Part shown: positions 36,198 through 44,563 of the stretch, piece by piece | Numbering within the stretch: position 1 is the first letter of the stretch | Layout of the letters: each line of letters starts with the position of its first letter | Assembly: GCF_019645835.1 (NCBI RefSeq) | Contig: NZ_CP080998.1 | Location: 4,836,001 to 4,900,000 of the forward strand | DNA length: 64,000 nt | Reading direction: 5' to 3' | Origin: Mycolicibacterium holsaticum DSM 44478 = JCM 12374 | GTDB taxonomy: Bacteria; Actinomycetota; Actinomycetes; Mycobacteriales; Mycobacteriaceae | Notes under the pieces: model-generated | The model's database searches: none | What the model was told of the DNA's origin: nothing | What the model saw: the letters and a program-made list of their open reading frames with translations, nothing else | Position numbers and translations under genes: made by a program

Positions 36198-36727
36198 GGG
36201 CTGTGCTGCTGCGGCTCAGCGTGCTGGGCGGACTGATCTTGGTGTGGATGCTGTTGTGGGGCAGCATCTCTGTGGCGAACTTCATCGGCGGTCTGGTGGT
36301 CGCGCTGGTCATCACCCTGTTGCTGCCACTGCCGGTGGTGCCGGTGGAAGGCAAAGTGCACCCGCTGTCGTTGCTGCGCCTGGTGGTCCAGATGACGTAC
36401 TGGTTGGTGCGGTCCTCGATCCAGGTGGCGTGGCTGGCCGTCAAACCGGGACCGCCGCCGGTCAGCGCGGTGCTGCGCGCCCAGTTCGCGCTGAAATCCG
36501 ATCTGGTGCTGGCGATGGCGGTCAACCTCATCAACCTCACCCCGGGGACCATCGCGCTCGAGGTCGACCAGGCCCGCCGAGTCGTCTACGTGCACGTGCT
36601 CAACGCGCACACCGACCGGGCCATGCGCGAATTCCACGACCAGATGGTGACGCTGGAGCGGTTGCTCAAAGCGGCGCTGGAACGCGACGCCGACTGGCGC
36701 CCGGCTGCCGACAAGGAGGCCGCGTGA
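36194..36727 (+). CDS. mrpE: Mrp antiporter subunit E
   Basis: Two N-terminal helices are followed by the MrpE cytoplasmic domain with LINLTPGTIALEVD and VYVHVLNA. The 177-residue length and position between D and F are typical. The ATG lies in a 4-nt overlap with mrpD. Confidence 0.93.
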   Translation: MRAVLLRLSVLGGLILVWMLLWGSISVANFIGGLVVALVITLLLPLPVVPVEGKVHPLSLLRLVVQMTYWLVRSSIQVAWLAVKPGPPPVSAVLRAQFALKSDLVLAMAVNLINLTPGTIALEVDQARRVVYVHVLNAHTDRAMREFHDQMVTLERLLKAALERDADWRPAADKEAA

Positions 36728-37011
36728 ACTACGTGTGGGTGATCGCCGCCGTGCTGATCAGTGCTGCCGCCATCATCACGATGTACCGGATGCTGACCGG
36801 CCCGAGCACCCTCGACCGGCTGGTATCGCTGGATACCCTGACCGCGGTGACGATGTGCGGCATCGGCACCTGGGCGGCGTTCAGCCAGGACTCCACCGTC
36901 ACCTACCCGATGGCGGCGTTGGCGTTGATCTCGTTCGTCGGCACGGTCAGCGTGGCGCGGTTCCGCGTGCGGGACGTGGAGAAGCCGCTCGGTGGACGGG
37001 GGCCGCGATGA
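36724..37011 (+). CDS. mrpF: Mrp antiporter subunit F
   Basis: This 95-residue three-helix protein contains YRMLTGPSTLDRLVSLDT, the MrpF core with the conserved Arg-x-Pro-like segment and Asp. The start is GTG, overlapping mrpE by 4 nt. Confidence 0.93.
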   Translation: MNYVWVIAAVLISAAAIITMYRMLTGPSTLDRLVSLDTLTAVTMCGIGTWAAFSQDSTVTYPMAALALISFVGTVSVARFRVRDVEKPLGGRGPR

Positions 37012-37370
37012 ACGTCGCGGACATCATCACCGCAGTGCTGATCCTGGGTGGTTCCACGCTGGCGCTGACCGCCGCTATCGGCATCGTTCGCTTCCCAGAT
37101 ACCTTGACGCGCATGCACTCTGCGACCAAACCCCAGACCCTGGGGCTGCTGCTGGTGATCGCGGGCGCAACGATCCGGCTGCGGGGCAACGCCGACGTCG
37201 GCATGTTGATCCTGACCGGACTGTTCGCGGTGATCACCGCCCCGGTCATCGCGAACCGGGTGGGACAGCTGGCGTACCGCGAACACAGCTTCCGCGACGA
37301 TCTGCTCACGAGGGACGACATGCGTGAAGCGGTCGCGGAAGGGGAACTAGACGACAATGGCGAGAACTGA
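37008..37370 (+). CDS. mrpG: Mrp antiporter subunit G
   Basis: This small membrane protein has the MrpG landmark GIVRFPDTLTRMHSATKPQTLG after the first helix, readable as RFPDTLTRMHSATK, and two further helices. A charged C-terminal tail overlaps the start of the downstream methyltransferase gene by 14 nt. It closes a six-gene mrp operon. Confidence 0.93.
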   Translation: MNVADIITAVLILGGSTLALTAAIGIVRFPDTLTRMHSATKPQTLGLLLVIAGATIRLRGNADVGMLILTGLFAVITAPVIANRVGQLAYREHSFRDDLLTRDDMREAVAEGELDDNGEN

Positions 37371-38262
37371 GGACGACAACTGGGACGTCACCGAAAGTGT
37401 CGGCGCGACCGCACTGGGTGTGGCCTGGTCGCGGGCGCAGGAGAACGCCTCGGAATGTCCGCTGTTCACCGATCCGCACGCGCAGATGTTCATCGACGCC
37501 GCCCTGGCCCGCGGTTGGCAGTTGCCGCCCGCGTACATGCTGGAGCGGATCCGGTCGATCACCGACTACGCCGCGTCACGCACGAAGTGGTTCGACGAGT
37601 TCGTCATCGCGGCGGGGGCCAACGGAATCGAGCAGGTGGTGATCCTGGCCGCGGGCTTGGACGCGCGGGCGTGGCGGCTGCCGTGGGTGGACGAGACCGT
37701 CGTCTACGAGATCGATCAGCCGAAGGTGTTGGCGTTCAAGGCCGAGACGTTGCGGGCCAACGACGTCCAGCCGGCCGCCCGGTATGTGCAGGTGGCGATC
37801 GACCTGCGCCAGAACTGGCCGAAAGCGTTGCGCGACGCCGGGTTCGACGATACCGAGCCGACCGCCTGGACGGCAGAAGGCCTGTTGCCCTACCTGCCGG
37901 CCGCGGGCCAAGACCTGCTGTTCGAACGCATCCATGAGCTCAGCGCGGCCGGCAGCCGGATCGCCGTGGAGTCCTTCGGAGCCGGCTTTTTCGATGGGGA
38001 TTATCTGGCCAGCCGGCGCGAGCAGTTGCGTCAACTGCGCGAGGAGTCCGGTGCCGACGAGGAAGAGAACGTCTTCGACGTCGAGGACCTGTGGTACGCC
38101 GAGGAGCGCACCGATGTGACGGAATGGTTGACCGGACACGGTTGGGAGGTCACGTCCACCACAGCGGCAGACCTGATGGATCGGTACGGTCGCGCCGGCG
38201 CTGAGGAGTCCGCAGGGACCACACCTCGCACCGAGTTCATCGACGCCCGGCGGGTGTGCTGA
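37357..38262 (+). CDS. SAM-dependent methyltransferase, leucine carboxyl methyltransferase-like family (TIGR00027)
   Basis: The 301-residue product shows the mycobacterial family pattern: ESVGATALGVAWSRA, AAGLDARAWRLPW (SAM motif I), VYEIDQPKVLAFK (motif II with the Asp) and AEGLLPYLP. Mycobacteria carry many such paralogues, some thought to act in lipid or polyketide O-methylation; the substrate here is unknown. The start lies inside the 3' end of mrpG in another frame, so it may be expressed with the antiporter operon. No functional link is evident. Confidence 0.9.
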   Translation: MARTEDDNWDVTESVGATALGVAWSRAQENASECPLFTDPHAQMFIDAALARGWQLPPAYMLERIRSITDYAASRTKWFDEFVIAAGANGIEQVVILAAGLDARAWRLPWVDETVVYEIDQPKVLAFKAETLRANDVQPAARYVQVAIDLRQNWPKALRDAGFDDTEPTAWTAEGLLPYLPAAGQDLLFERIHELSAAGSRIAVESFGAGFFDGDYLASRREQLRQLREESGADEEENVFDVEDLWYAEERTDVTEWLTGHGWEVTSTTAADLMDRYGRAGAEESAGTTPRTEFIDARRVC

Positions 38263-38430
38263 GGGACGGCCACCCAGTGGGCCGCGCGACTGGTCGGTGC
38301 GCACGTTGCCGAGCGGGTTGACGTCATCGCCGCCAACCTCACCGAATTGGCTCAGGCAGTACGCGGTGCGGGCAATACCTATGAGGTCACCGACTCGGCC
38401 CTCTCAGGAAGCTTCGACAGCGTGTTCTAG
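38263..38430 (+). pseudogene. 5'-truncated remnant resembling the end of an EspC-like (ESX-1 secretion-associated) gene
   Basis: Directly after the methyltransferase stop, in the same frame, 55 codons run without a start to a TAG at 38428. They encode WAARLVGAHVAERVDV, then NLTELAQAVRGAGNTYEVTDSA. The amphipathic helix plus YEVTD near the end is like the C-terminus of EspC/DUF2580-type proteins, about 100 residues long. The N-terminal half is missing, so this looks like a deletion scar left when neighbouring genes were brought together. The family call is tentative. Confidence 0.4.
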
Positions 38431-38464
38431 ATCCGCCGAACGTGAGCTTGCGCGGGTGCGTCGC

Positions 38465-39103
38465 CTACTCTCCGGCCGACAGCTGGAACTCCACCATCGC
38501 GGTCAGGGTCTCGACCGCATCGCTGAGCGCGGCCAGCCGCGCCGACGCACTCGGTGCCGCCAACACCGCGTACCGGTCGGCCTGTCCGATCGGAAGTCGG
38601 GACGTCAACGCGTACAACCACATTCCGGCGTCCCCGGAGGCGTCGGCGCCGACCACGATGTCTCGACCGTTGACCTCGGTGCCGCGGGCGGCGGCGATCC
38701 GCTCGAACAACGCCACCATGCGGTCTTCGACGTCGCGGATCGCGTCGACCTCGACGGTGCCACCAACCTCGTCGGGCCACGGCTCGACAGCCGCGCGCGG
38801 GTAAGGGTTGTCGGGCTGCCACTCGAGCACCCGGATCCGCTCACCCATCACGCAACGCAACCGGTAGCGCCCGTCGCCGTGGTCGGCATACTCGACGATG
38901 CGGGCCAGCGCGCCCACGTCGCTGCGGATGTCACCTCCGCCGACCTCGCGGCCCGCCTCGATCAACACCACACCGAACGCCGGATCCTCGGTCGCCAGAC
39001 AGTCCGTGACCAGCGCGGTATATCTGGGCTCGAAGATGCGCAGCGGCAACTCTTCTCCGGGCAGCATCGCCACCTGAAGCGGAAACATCGGTATCGCGGC
39101 CAC
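38465..39103 (-). CDS. LON-substrate-binding-domain protein
   Basis: The 212-residue product consists of a Lon N-terminal (PUA-like) domain: MFPLQVAMLPGEELPLRIFEPRY opens it (given by FPLQVAMLPGE and LRIFEPRY), with FGVVLIEAGREVGG following. There is no ATPase or protease domain, so it is a stand-alone LON-domain protein, as at the corresponding place in M. tuberculosis. It may bind or present substrates; its role is unknown. GTG at 39103 sits 3 nt past the stop of the upstream ligase gene; ATG at 39088 is an alternative. Confidence 0.85.
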   Translation of the reverse strand: MAAIPMFPLQVAMLPGEELPLRIFEPRYTALVTDCLATEDPAFGVVLIEAGREVGGGDIRSDVGALARIVEYADHGDGRYRLRCVMGERIRVLEWQPDNPYPRAAVEPWPDEVGGTVEVDAIRDVEDRMVALFERIAAARGTEVNGRDIVVGADASGDAGMWLYALTSRLPIGQADRYAVLAAPSASARLAALSDAVETLTAMVEFQLSAGE

Positions 39104-39105
39104 GG

Positions 39106-40251
39106 TTAGACTTCCAACTCCGCAACCAGCGCGTCGACCACCGCCCGCAGATCGCCGTCGTGCTCCTCGGCCACCCTGCGCTGACGCTGGTAGGACCCGC
39201 CCGTCCGGTAGATGTCGGCGACGCGGGCCAACTCGTCGGCACAGTGCAGCGATTCGGCCACCGGTTCGAGCCGGTTCAGCAGCTCGTCGAGATCCTCGGT
39301 GACCAACCGCTCGTTGCTCTCGGCGTCCAAGATGATCACCGCGTCCAGACCGTAACGCGCAGCGCGCCACTTGTTCTCCTGCACGTGCCACGGCGGCATC
39401 GTCGGCAGCCGCTCGCCGGCGTCGAGACGCCGATCCAGGTCGACCACCAGACAATGCGTCAGCGCGACCAGAGCGCTCAACTCACGAAGGTTGGAAACAC
39501 CGTCGAAGATGCGGATCTCCACGGTCCCGTTGTGCGGTGAAGGCCTGATGTCCCAACGGATCTCGTTCATGTGGTCGATGATGCCGGTCTTCTTCTGGTC
39601 GTAGACGAAGCGTTCCCACTCCGCCCACGTCTGAAAGTGGAACGGCAGCCCGGCGGTGGGCAGCTGCTGGAACATCATCGCCCGGTTCGACGCGTAGCCG
39701 GTGTCCTCACCGTCCCAGAACGGGGACGACGCCGAAAGGGCCAGCAAGTGCGGGTAGTGGTTGAGCAGCGACGTGTTGATCGCCATCACCTTGTGCGCGG
39801 ACCGCACCCCCACGTGCACGTGCACGCCCCAGATCAGCATCTGCCTGCCCCACCACTGGGTGCGCTTGATGAGCTCTGCGTACCGCGGCGCGTCGGTCAG
39901 GCTGCCCGGCGACCACTTGGCGAACGGATGGGTGCCCGCGCAGAACAACTCCATCCCGCGGCCCCGGACGATCTCGCGGGCGGTCCCCAACGTTTCGCGC
40001 AGGTCCTCCATCGCCTCCGGCACCGAATCACAGATCCCGGTGACGATCTCGACGGTGTTGCGCAGCAGTTCCTTGTGCACCCGCGGGTTGTTCTCGCCGA
40101 GCTCCTCGATGACCTGGGTGGCCTCGTTGCTCACGTCGCGAGTTTCGGCGTCGACGAGCGCGAACTCCCATTCCACCCCGACGGTAGGCCGGGGCGATCC
40201 GGCGAAATCTATATGGCTGCTAACCGGTGCCGATAACACCGCACGCCACAC
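39106..40251 (-). CDS. Glutamate-cysteine ligase-like carboxylate-amine ligase (YbdK family)
   Basis: The YbdK-type ligase core is complete in 381 residues: [13 protein letters not shown], the conserved [34 protein letters not shown] with metal-binding His, and [11 protein letters not shown]. Family members join an amine to the gamma- or alpha-carboxylate of Glu using ATP, though some have only weak activity. The GTG start at 40251 overlaps the sodC stop by about 30 nt; GTG at 40239 is also possible. It sits in the leftward block virR-sodC-ybdK-LON. Confidence 0.9.
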   Translation of the reverse strand: MWRAVLSAPVSSHIDFAGSPRPTVGVEWEFALVDAETRDVSNEATQVIEELGENNPRVHKELLRNTVEIVTGICDSVPEAMEDLRETLGTAREIVRGRGMELFCAGTHPFAKWSPGSLTDAPRYAELIKRTQWWGRQMLIWGVHVHVGVRSAHKVMAINTSLLNHYPHLLALSASSPFWDGEDTGYASNRAMMFQQLPTAGLPFHFQTWAEWERFVYDQKKTGIIDHMNEIRWDIRPSPHNGTVEIRIFDGVSNLRELSALVALTHCLVVDLDRRLDAGERLPTMPPWHVQENKWRAARYGLDAVIILDAESNERLVTEDLDELLNRLEPVAESLHCADELARVADIYRTGGSYQRQRRVAEEHDGDLRAVVDALVAELEV

Positions 40252-40918
40252 GCTTTCCGGCGTCGCCGGTAGCCAGGGTGGTCTCGTCGGGCGGCGGGTT
40301 TCCGTTGACCTGCTGGTAGCGCTCCGGCGGGATGTTGGCGAAGTTGTCCGCCTTCTCGTGGATGATGATCGCGGTCTTCTCGCCGGCCTGCAGATCCTCT
40401 GCGGTGAACGTGTCGGTGGTGGTCACCAGGAGCGCAGAACCGTCCTCGCGGACCTGCAGCGAGGCGAGGTCACCGCTGGCCGGGTGCCCGGTGTGCCCGG
40501 ACACCTGGAAATGTCCACCCGCGGAATTGAAGTCGCCGGGCGCGCCACCGGTGGGTGCCACCGAGTTCGCCTCGCACTTGCCGACGGAGTGGATGTGCAT
40601 GCCGTGGAAACCGGGGGTCAAGTTGCCCGCGCCAGTGGTCTGAACGGTGATGGTGGCGTATCCGTTCGCGAAATCGAAGTCGGCGGTGGCCACGGTGGTG
40701 CCGTCGGGTGACTTCAGATCCGCGGTCAGCTTCTCGCTACCGCCCTCGGCGCCTTCGCCGCCCCCCTGCGCGCCGGGCGCGGCGGTCGGTGAGGGCGAAC
40801 CGGTCCAGATCGACGGTGTGGTGCCCGGTGTATCGCTGGGCTGGTCAGGCGAGGCGCATGCGCTCAACGCAAGAGCGGGAACGGCAAACAAGGCGGCTGC
40901 GGCGACGGTCTTGAGCAT
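40220..40918 (-). CDS. sodC: Cu-type superoxide dismutase lipoprotein
   Basis: A lipoprotein signal ([16 protein letters not shown] with lipobox LSAC) anchors the protein outside the membrane. A Pro/Gly/Ser-rich linker leads to the SOD domain. Copper ligands are in [11 protein letters not shown] and [10 protein letters not shown], and the loop [18 protein letters not shown] matches mycobacterial SodC. RVACGVIG near the end holds the disulphide Cys. It protects against extracellular superoxide. The ATG at 40918 is chosen over an in-frame TTG 6 nt upstream. Confidence 0.96.
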   Translation of the reverse strand: MLKTVAAAALFAVPALALSACASPDQPSDTPGTTPSIWTGSPSPTAAPGAQGGGEGAEGGSEKLTADLKSPDGTTVATADFDFANGYATITVQTTGAGNLTPGFHGMHIHSVGKCEANSVAPTGGAPGDFNSAGGHFQVSGHTGHPASGDLASLQVREDGSALLVTTTDTFTAEDLQAGEKTAIIIHEKADNFANIPPERYQQVNGNPPPDETTLATGDAGKRVACGVIGTG

Positions 40919-40928
40919 GGGCAAGAGC

Positions 40929-41393
40929 CTAGCCGGTGACGACTACGATCACGCCCGGCGGTTGCTCAGCCAATTCCGGGCGTCGTGGTTCCACCGGTGC
41001 CTCCAGCACTTTGCCCACCTCATCGGCCGCTTGCTGCTCGCCGGGCGCGTCGCTGAAATACACCGTGGTGACCGGCACGTCCGGCAGCGTCAGGTTCCCC
41101 GTTTCGGTGACGTCCCAGCCGGCCTCCCGCAGCCGGTTGGCGGTGCCTTCGGCTGCGCCCTGGACCTCGGAGATGTTGTAGACCCGCACGTCGGCCTTGG
41201 CCGGTTCCGGCGATTCCGCCGCGCTGGTCGCGGTGGTCGTGATGGTGCTCGTGGCGATCGTCGACTGCTCGGCGTCGTCGTCGTTGTCCGAGCCCATCGC
41301 CTGAAATCCCACCAACAAAAACACCACACCCAAAAACAGCAGCACCATCACCATGGCGCGCAGCGGCAGGCCGGAGGAGTTTCGCTGGTTCAT
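40929..41393 (-). CDS. virR: LytR_C-domain membrane-anchored protein, VirR-like
   Basis: A short cytoplasmic N-terminus is followed by one transmembrane helix ([17 protein letters not shown]), a Thr/Ser/Ala-rich linker and a LytR_C domain starting [20 protein letters not shown]. This architecture and the place next to sodC and the DUF3263 gene match M. tuberculosis VirR (Rv0431), which influences membrane-vesicle release and cell-wall architecture. The ATG at 41393 is used; a TTG 30 nt upstream in frame would extend it. Confidence 0.85.
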   Translation of the reverse strand: MNQRNSSGLPLRAMVMVLLFLGVVFLLVGFQAMGSDNDDDAEQSTIATSTITTTATSAAESPEPAKADVRVYNISEVQGAAEGTANRLREAGWDVTETGNLTLPDVPVTTVYFSDAPGEQQAADEVGKVLEAPVEPRRPELAEQPPGVIVVVTG

Positions 41394-41429
41394 TGCGCCC
41401 ACTGTAACGGCCCGTCGGGCCAACGAAGA

Positions 41430-41738
41430 TCAGGTGACGTCGAAGCCGAGCCGCCGCGCCGCGCGTGCCTTCTGCCTGCTGGCCCGCAACCGCCGTAGCC
41501 GCTTGACCAGCATCGGGTCGGCTGCCAGCGCCTCGGGGCGGTCGACAAGCGCGTTCAGTACCTGGTAGTAGCGGGTGGCCGACATCGAGAACAGCTCTTT
41601 GATGGCGTCTTCCTTGGATCCGGCGTACTTCCACCACTGGCGTTCGAACGCCAAAATATCGTGTTCTCGGCGGGTCAGCCCATCGCTGGAATCAGAGTCG
41701 TCCCCGGATTGCTCAGTCCGCGCGATTGCGCCGTCCAT
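41430..41738 (-). CDS. DUF3263 family protein
   Basis: The 102-residue product has GLTRREHDILAFERQWWKYAG followed by KELFSMSATRYYQVLNALVD, the DUF3263 core with a helix-turn-helix-like arrangement, and a basic C-terminus. AAGGAG lies 5 nt before the ATG at 41738. The length equals its M. tuberculosis counterpart beside virR. A DNA-binding role is suggested by the basic tail but unproven. Confidence 0.88.
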   Translation of the reverse strand: MDGAIARTEQSGDDSDSSDGLTRREHDILAFERQWWKYAGSKEDAIKELFSMSATRYYQVLNALVDRPEALAADPMLVKRLRRLRASRQKARAARRLGFDVT

Positions 41739-41874
41739 CTCGCTCCTTGGACCCTTCCGACAATCGAAATAACATCGCTGTGGTTCGGCGAACATTCAAT
41801 CACGGGTTTGTGACCTGAGGCGTCAGATATGCCCGCGAGTCGGGGTATAAGGGTTGCCGCCTTAAGCTTTCCCC

Positions 41875-42468
41875 GTGGCCGTCGTACCAATCCGCATCGT
41901 AGGAGACCCCGTCCTGCACACCGCTACCGAGCCTGTGACCGTCAACGACGACGGTTCGCTGCCCGCCGATATCACGGATCTGATCCAGGATCTGTACGAC
42001 ACGATGGCTGCCGCAAACGGCGTTGGCTTGGCGGCCAATCAGATCGGCGTTGCCAGGCGCGTGTTCGTCTACGACTGCGCCGACGAACGGGGCCGGACCA
42101 CTCGTCGCCGCGGTGTGGTCGTCAACCCGGTGTTGGAAACCTCGGAAGTGCCCGAGACGATGCCCGACCCCGACAACGACGACGAGGGGTGCCTTTCGGT
42201 GCCCGGCGAATCGTTTCCGACCGGCCGGGCCGACTGGGCCCGGGTCACCGGCCTGGACGCCGACGGCAACGCCATCACGGTGGAGGGCAACGGTCTGTTC
42301 GCGCGCATGCTGCAGCACGAGACCGGTCATCTGGACGGGTTCTTGTACCTGGACCGGTTGGTCGGCAGGCACGCCCGCAGCGCCAAGCGCGCGGTGAAGT
42401 CGCACGGGTGGGGCGTGCCGGGACTGTCGTGGATGCCCGGCGAGGACCCCGACCCGTTCGGTCACTGA
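41875..42468 (+). CDS. def: Peptide deformylase
   Basis: All three deformylase motifs are present: [18 protein letters not shown] with the Cys ligand, and QHETGHLDG with the HExxH zinc/iron site. The enzyme removes the formyl group from nascent proteins. The length of 197 is typical of mycobacterial Def. The start is GTG. It is divergent from the DUF3263 gene across about 135 nt and overlaps the acetyltransferase gene at TGATG. Confidence 0.97.
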   Translation: MAVVPIRIVGDPVLHTATEPVTVNDDGSLPADITDLIQDLYDTMAAANGVGLAANQIGVARRVFVYDCADERGRTTRRRGVVVNPVLETSEVPETMPDPDNDDEGCLSVPGESFPTGRADWARVTGLDADGNAITVEGNGLFARMLQHETGHLDGFLYLDRLVGRHARSAKRAVKSHGWGVPGLSWMPGEDPDPFGH

Positions 42469-43379
42469 TGCAGGTTCCAGCGGTGGGGTCCCGGGTGGTG
42501 ATCCGCTATCGGCTGCCCGCCGGTTCCGAGCCGCCGTTGAGTGACGTGGTCGGTCACCTGCTCGAGGCGGGCCGAACACTGACCGTGCGAACCAAAGCCG
42601 GTGACGTCGTTGCGGTCGCGGCCGACGACGTGGTGGTCCTTCGGGAACTGCCCGCGGCGACCGTTCGCACCGCCGACATCCGCAAGCTCGAACACGCGGC
42701 CGCGCTGGCCTGGCCCGGCGTCGAACAGCGCTGGGTCGAGGGGTGGTTCCTGCGGGCCGCCGGCGGACACACCCGTCGCGGCAATTCGGCTGTGCCGCTT
42801 GGGTTCGACGCGACCGCATCGGCACTGCCCGACATCGTCGAGTGGTACTCCTCGCGTGGCCTCACGCCGTGGCTTTCGATTCCCGATCGGCTGTTCAAAC
42901 TCGCCGATGCCGCTCCGCATCTGGAAACCGTCGTGATGGCACGCGAACTCGGTGCCGCTGAAGTACGCGATGCGACGGTGCTGCTGGCCCCCGCCCCCGG
43001 CGACGAGTGGCTTCGGCGGTATGAGCGCGACGTGCCGGTCGAGGTGCTGACCTCGGTGGTGGACGGCGAGGCGGTGTTCGCCACGGCTCCCGGTGCGGCC
43101 GTCGCCCGAGCCGCGGTGACGACGACGCTCGACTTGAGCCGCTGGGTGGGTATCTCGGCCTTACGGGTGACCGACGCCGCCCGCCGGCGCGGGCACGCGC
43201 GGCGGCTGTGTTCGACGCTGCTGTCCTGGGGTCTGGATCACGGCGCCTCCCACGCTTACGCGCAGGTGTTGATCGACAACGCACCGGCCAGAAGGCTGTT
43301 CGAGTCGATGGGTTTCACCGAGCATCATCGCTCGCGTTACATGCGAGCCGACGCCCTTCATCTGGGCGCTGACCGGTAG
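42468..43379 (+). CDS. GNAT-family N-acetyltransferase with N-terminal extension
   Basis: The C-terminal GNAT domain has the acetyl-CoA loop RRRGHARRLCSTLL followed by ASHAYAQVLIDNAPARRLFESMGF. The first half holds a small beta-barrel-like region (VGSRVVIRYRLP, VRTKAGDVVAV) and a second region with AALAWPGVEQRWVEGWFLRAA, as in its M. tuberculosis equivalent next to def. The acceptor is unknown. The start codon overlaps the def stop. Confidence 0.88.
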   Translation: MQVPAVGSRVVIRYRLPAGSEPPLSDVVGHLLEAGRTLTVRTKAGDVVAVAADDVVVLRELPAATVRTADIRKLEHAAALAWPGVEQRWVEGWFLRAAGGHTRRGNSAVPLGFDATASALPDIVEWYSSRGLTPWLSIPDRLFKLADAAPHLETVVMARELGAAEVRDATVLLAPAPGDEWLRRYERDVPVEVLTSVVDGEAVFATAPGAAVARAAVTTTLDLSRWVGISALRVTDAARRRGHARRLCSTLLSWGLDHGASHAYAQVLIDNAPARRLFESMGFTEHHRSRYMRADALHLGADR

Positions 43380-43380
43380 C

Positions 43381-43671
43381 TCAGCCGTCGATGTGGATCG
43401 GCGGGTCGGCGAACGCGAGGTCCGCGGTGTGCTGGCCGGGACCCATCAGACCGCAGTGCTTGACCGGTGTCAGATGGGAACTCAGGCCGCTGGGGACCCA
43501 CTGCGCAACCCCCACGCAACGTTCCCAGGTGCCGTCGGGCTGAACCGGCCCGTCGCACTTGCTGATGTAGAGCCCGCCATAGTGGCAGCCGGCGCTGGCC
43601 TGCGGCGCCAACGTCATCGTCCCCGCCGCCATCAGCAGGCCAGCCACTGTTGCGACGATGCAGCGCTTCAT
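43381..43671 (-). CDS. Small secreted CDGP-motif protein
   Basis: A Sec signal peptide (MKRCIVATVAGLLMAAG, cleavage after QASA) leads to a mature domain of about 68 residues with six cysteines, including GLYISKCDGPVQPDG and WERCVGVAQW. The CDGP signature marks a mycobacterial family of secreted proteins of unknown function. Cys pairs suggest disulphides outside the cell. Its stop lies 1 nt from the convergent acetyltransferase stop. Confidence 0.85.
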   Translation of the reverse strand: MKRCIVATVAGLLMAAGTMTLAPQASAGCHYGGLYISKCDGPVQPDGTWERCVGVAQWVPSGLSSHLTPVKHCGLMGPGQHTADLAFADPPIHIDG

Positions 43672-43729
43672 GACCCCGAACGCTACCGCTCATCTGCTGG
43701 TTTTCGTGGCCTTTCGTAGCCTGTAGGGC

Positions 43730-44530
43730 ATGCGACTGGCGACCTGGAACGTCAATTCGATCCGAGCACGGGTGGATCGGGTGGTGGATTGGCTGGAGCG
43801 CGACGACGTCGACGTGCTGGCCATGCAGGAGACCAAGTGCTCCGACGAGCAGTTCCCGGTCATGCCGTTTCTCGCGGCCGGCTACGAGGTAGTGCACTGC
43901 GGGTTCAACCAGTGGAACGGCGTGGCGATCGCCTCGCGCGTCGGCATCGACGACGTGCAGGTCGGTTTCGAGGGTCAGCCCACGTGGAGCGATAAGCCCG
44001 AGGTCGAAGCCGCCGCCGAGGCACGCGCCGTTGGGGCGACGTGTGACGGGGTACGGGTGTGGAGTCTGTACGTACCCAACGGTCGCTCCGTGGGCTCGCC
44101 GCACTACCTGTACAAGCTGGAATGGCTTGCCGCGCTGCGCAACGCCGCCGAGAAGTGGCTGTCTGAGGATCCGTCCGCACAGATCGCACTCGGGGGCGAC
44201 TGGAACATCGCACCCACTGACGAGGACGTGTGGAGCGTCGAGTTCTATCAGGGCAGCACCCACGTCACCGAACCCGAACGCGCGGCGTTCAACACCATCC
44301 TCGATGCCCAGTTCACCGATCTGGTGCGGCCTTTCACGCCGGGGCCTGCCGTCTTCACCTACTGGGACTACACCCAACTGCGGTTCCCCAAGAACCGCGG
44401 TATGCGCATCGACTTCATCCTCGGATCACCCGCCCTGGCGCAACGGGTGATCCACGCCGAAATCGTGCGGGAACAACGCAAAGGTAAGTCGCCCAGCGAC
44501 CACGCGCCGGTGCTGGTGGAGTTGTCCTGA
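43730..44530 (+). CDS. xthA: Exodeoxyribonuclease III (AP endonuclease)
   Basis: Catalytic motifs of the ExoIII/APE1 fold are intact: ATWNVNSIRAR, Glu34 in MQETKC, GGDWNIAPTDEDVW, and the C-terminal SDHAPV with Asp257-His258. The enzyme cuts at abasic sites and has 3'-5' exonuclease activity in base-excision repair. The length of 266 is normal. It starts 59 nt past the divergent secreted-protein gene. Confidence 0.96.
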   Translation: MRLATWNVNSIRARVDRVVDWLERDDVDVLAMQETKCSDEQFPVMPFLAAGYEVVHCGFNQWNGVAIASRVGIDDVQVGFEGQPTWSDKPEVEAAAEARAVGATCDGVRVWSLYVPNGRSVGSPHYLYKLEWLAALRNAAEKWLSEDPSAQIALGGDWNIAPTDEDVWSVEFYQGSTHVTEPERAAFNTILDAQFTDLVRPFTPGPAVFTYWDYTQLRFPKNRGMRIDFILGSPALAQRVIHAEIVREQRKGKSPSDHAPVLVELS

Positions 44531-44563
44531 AAAGTTGTCGGTGGCGGGTGGCACGATCAGAGC

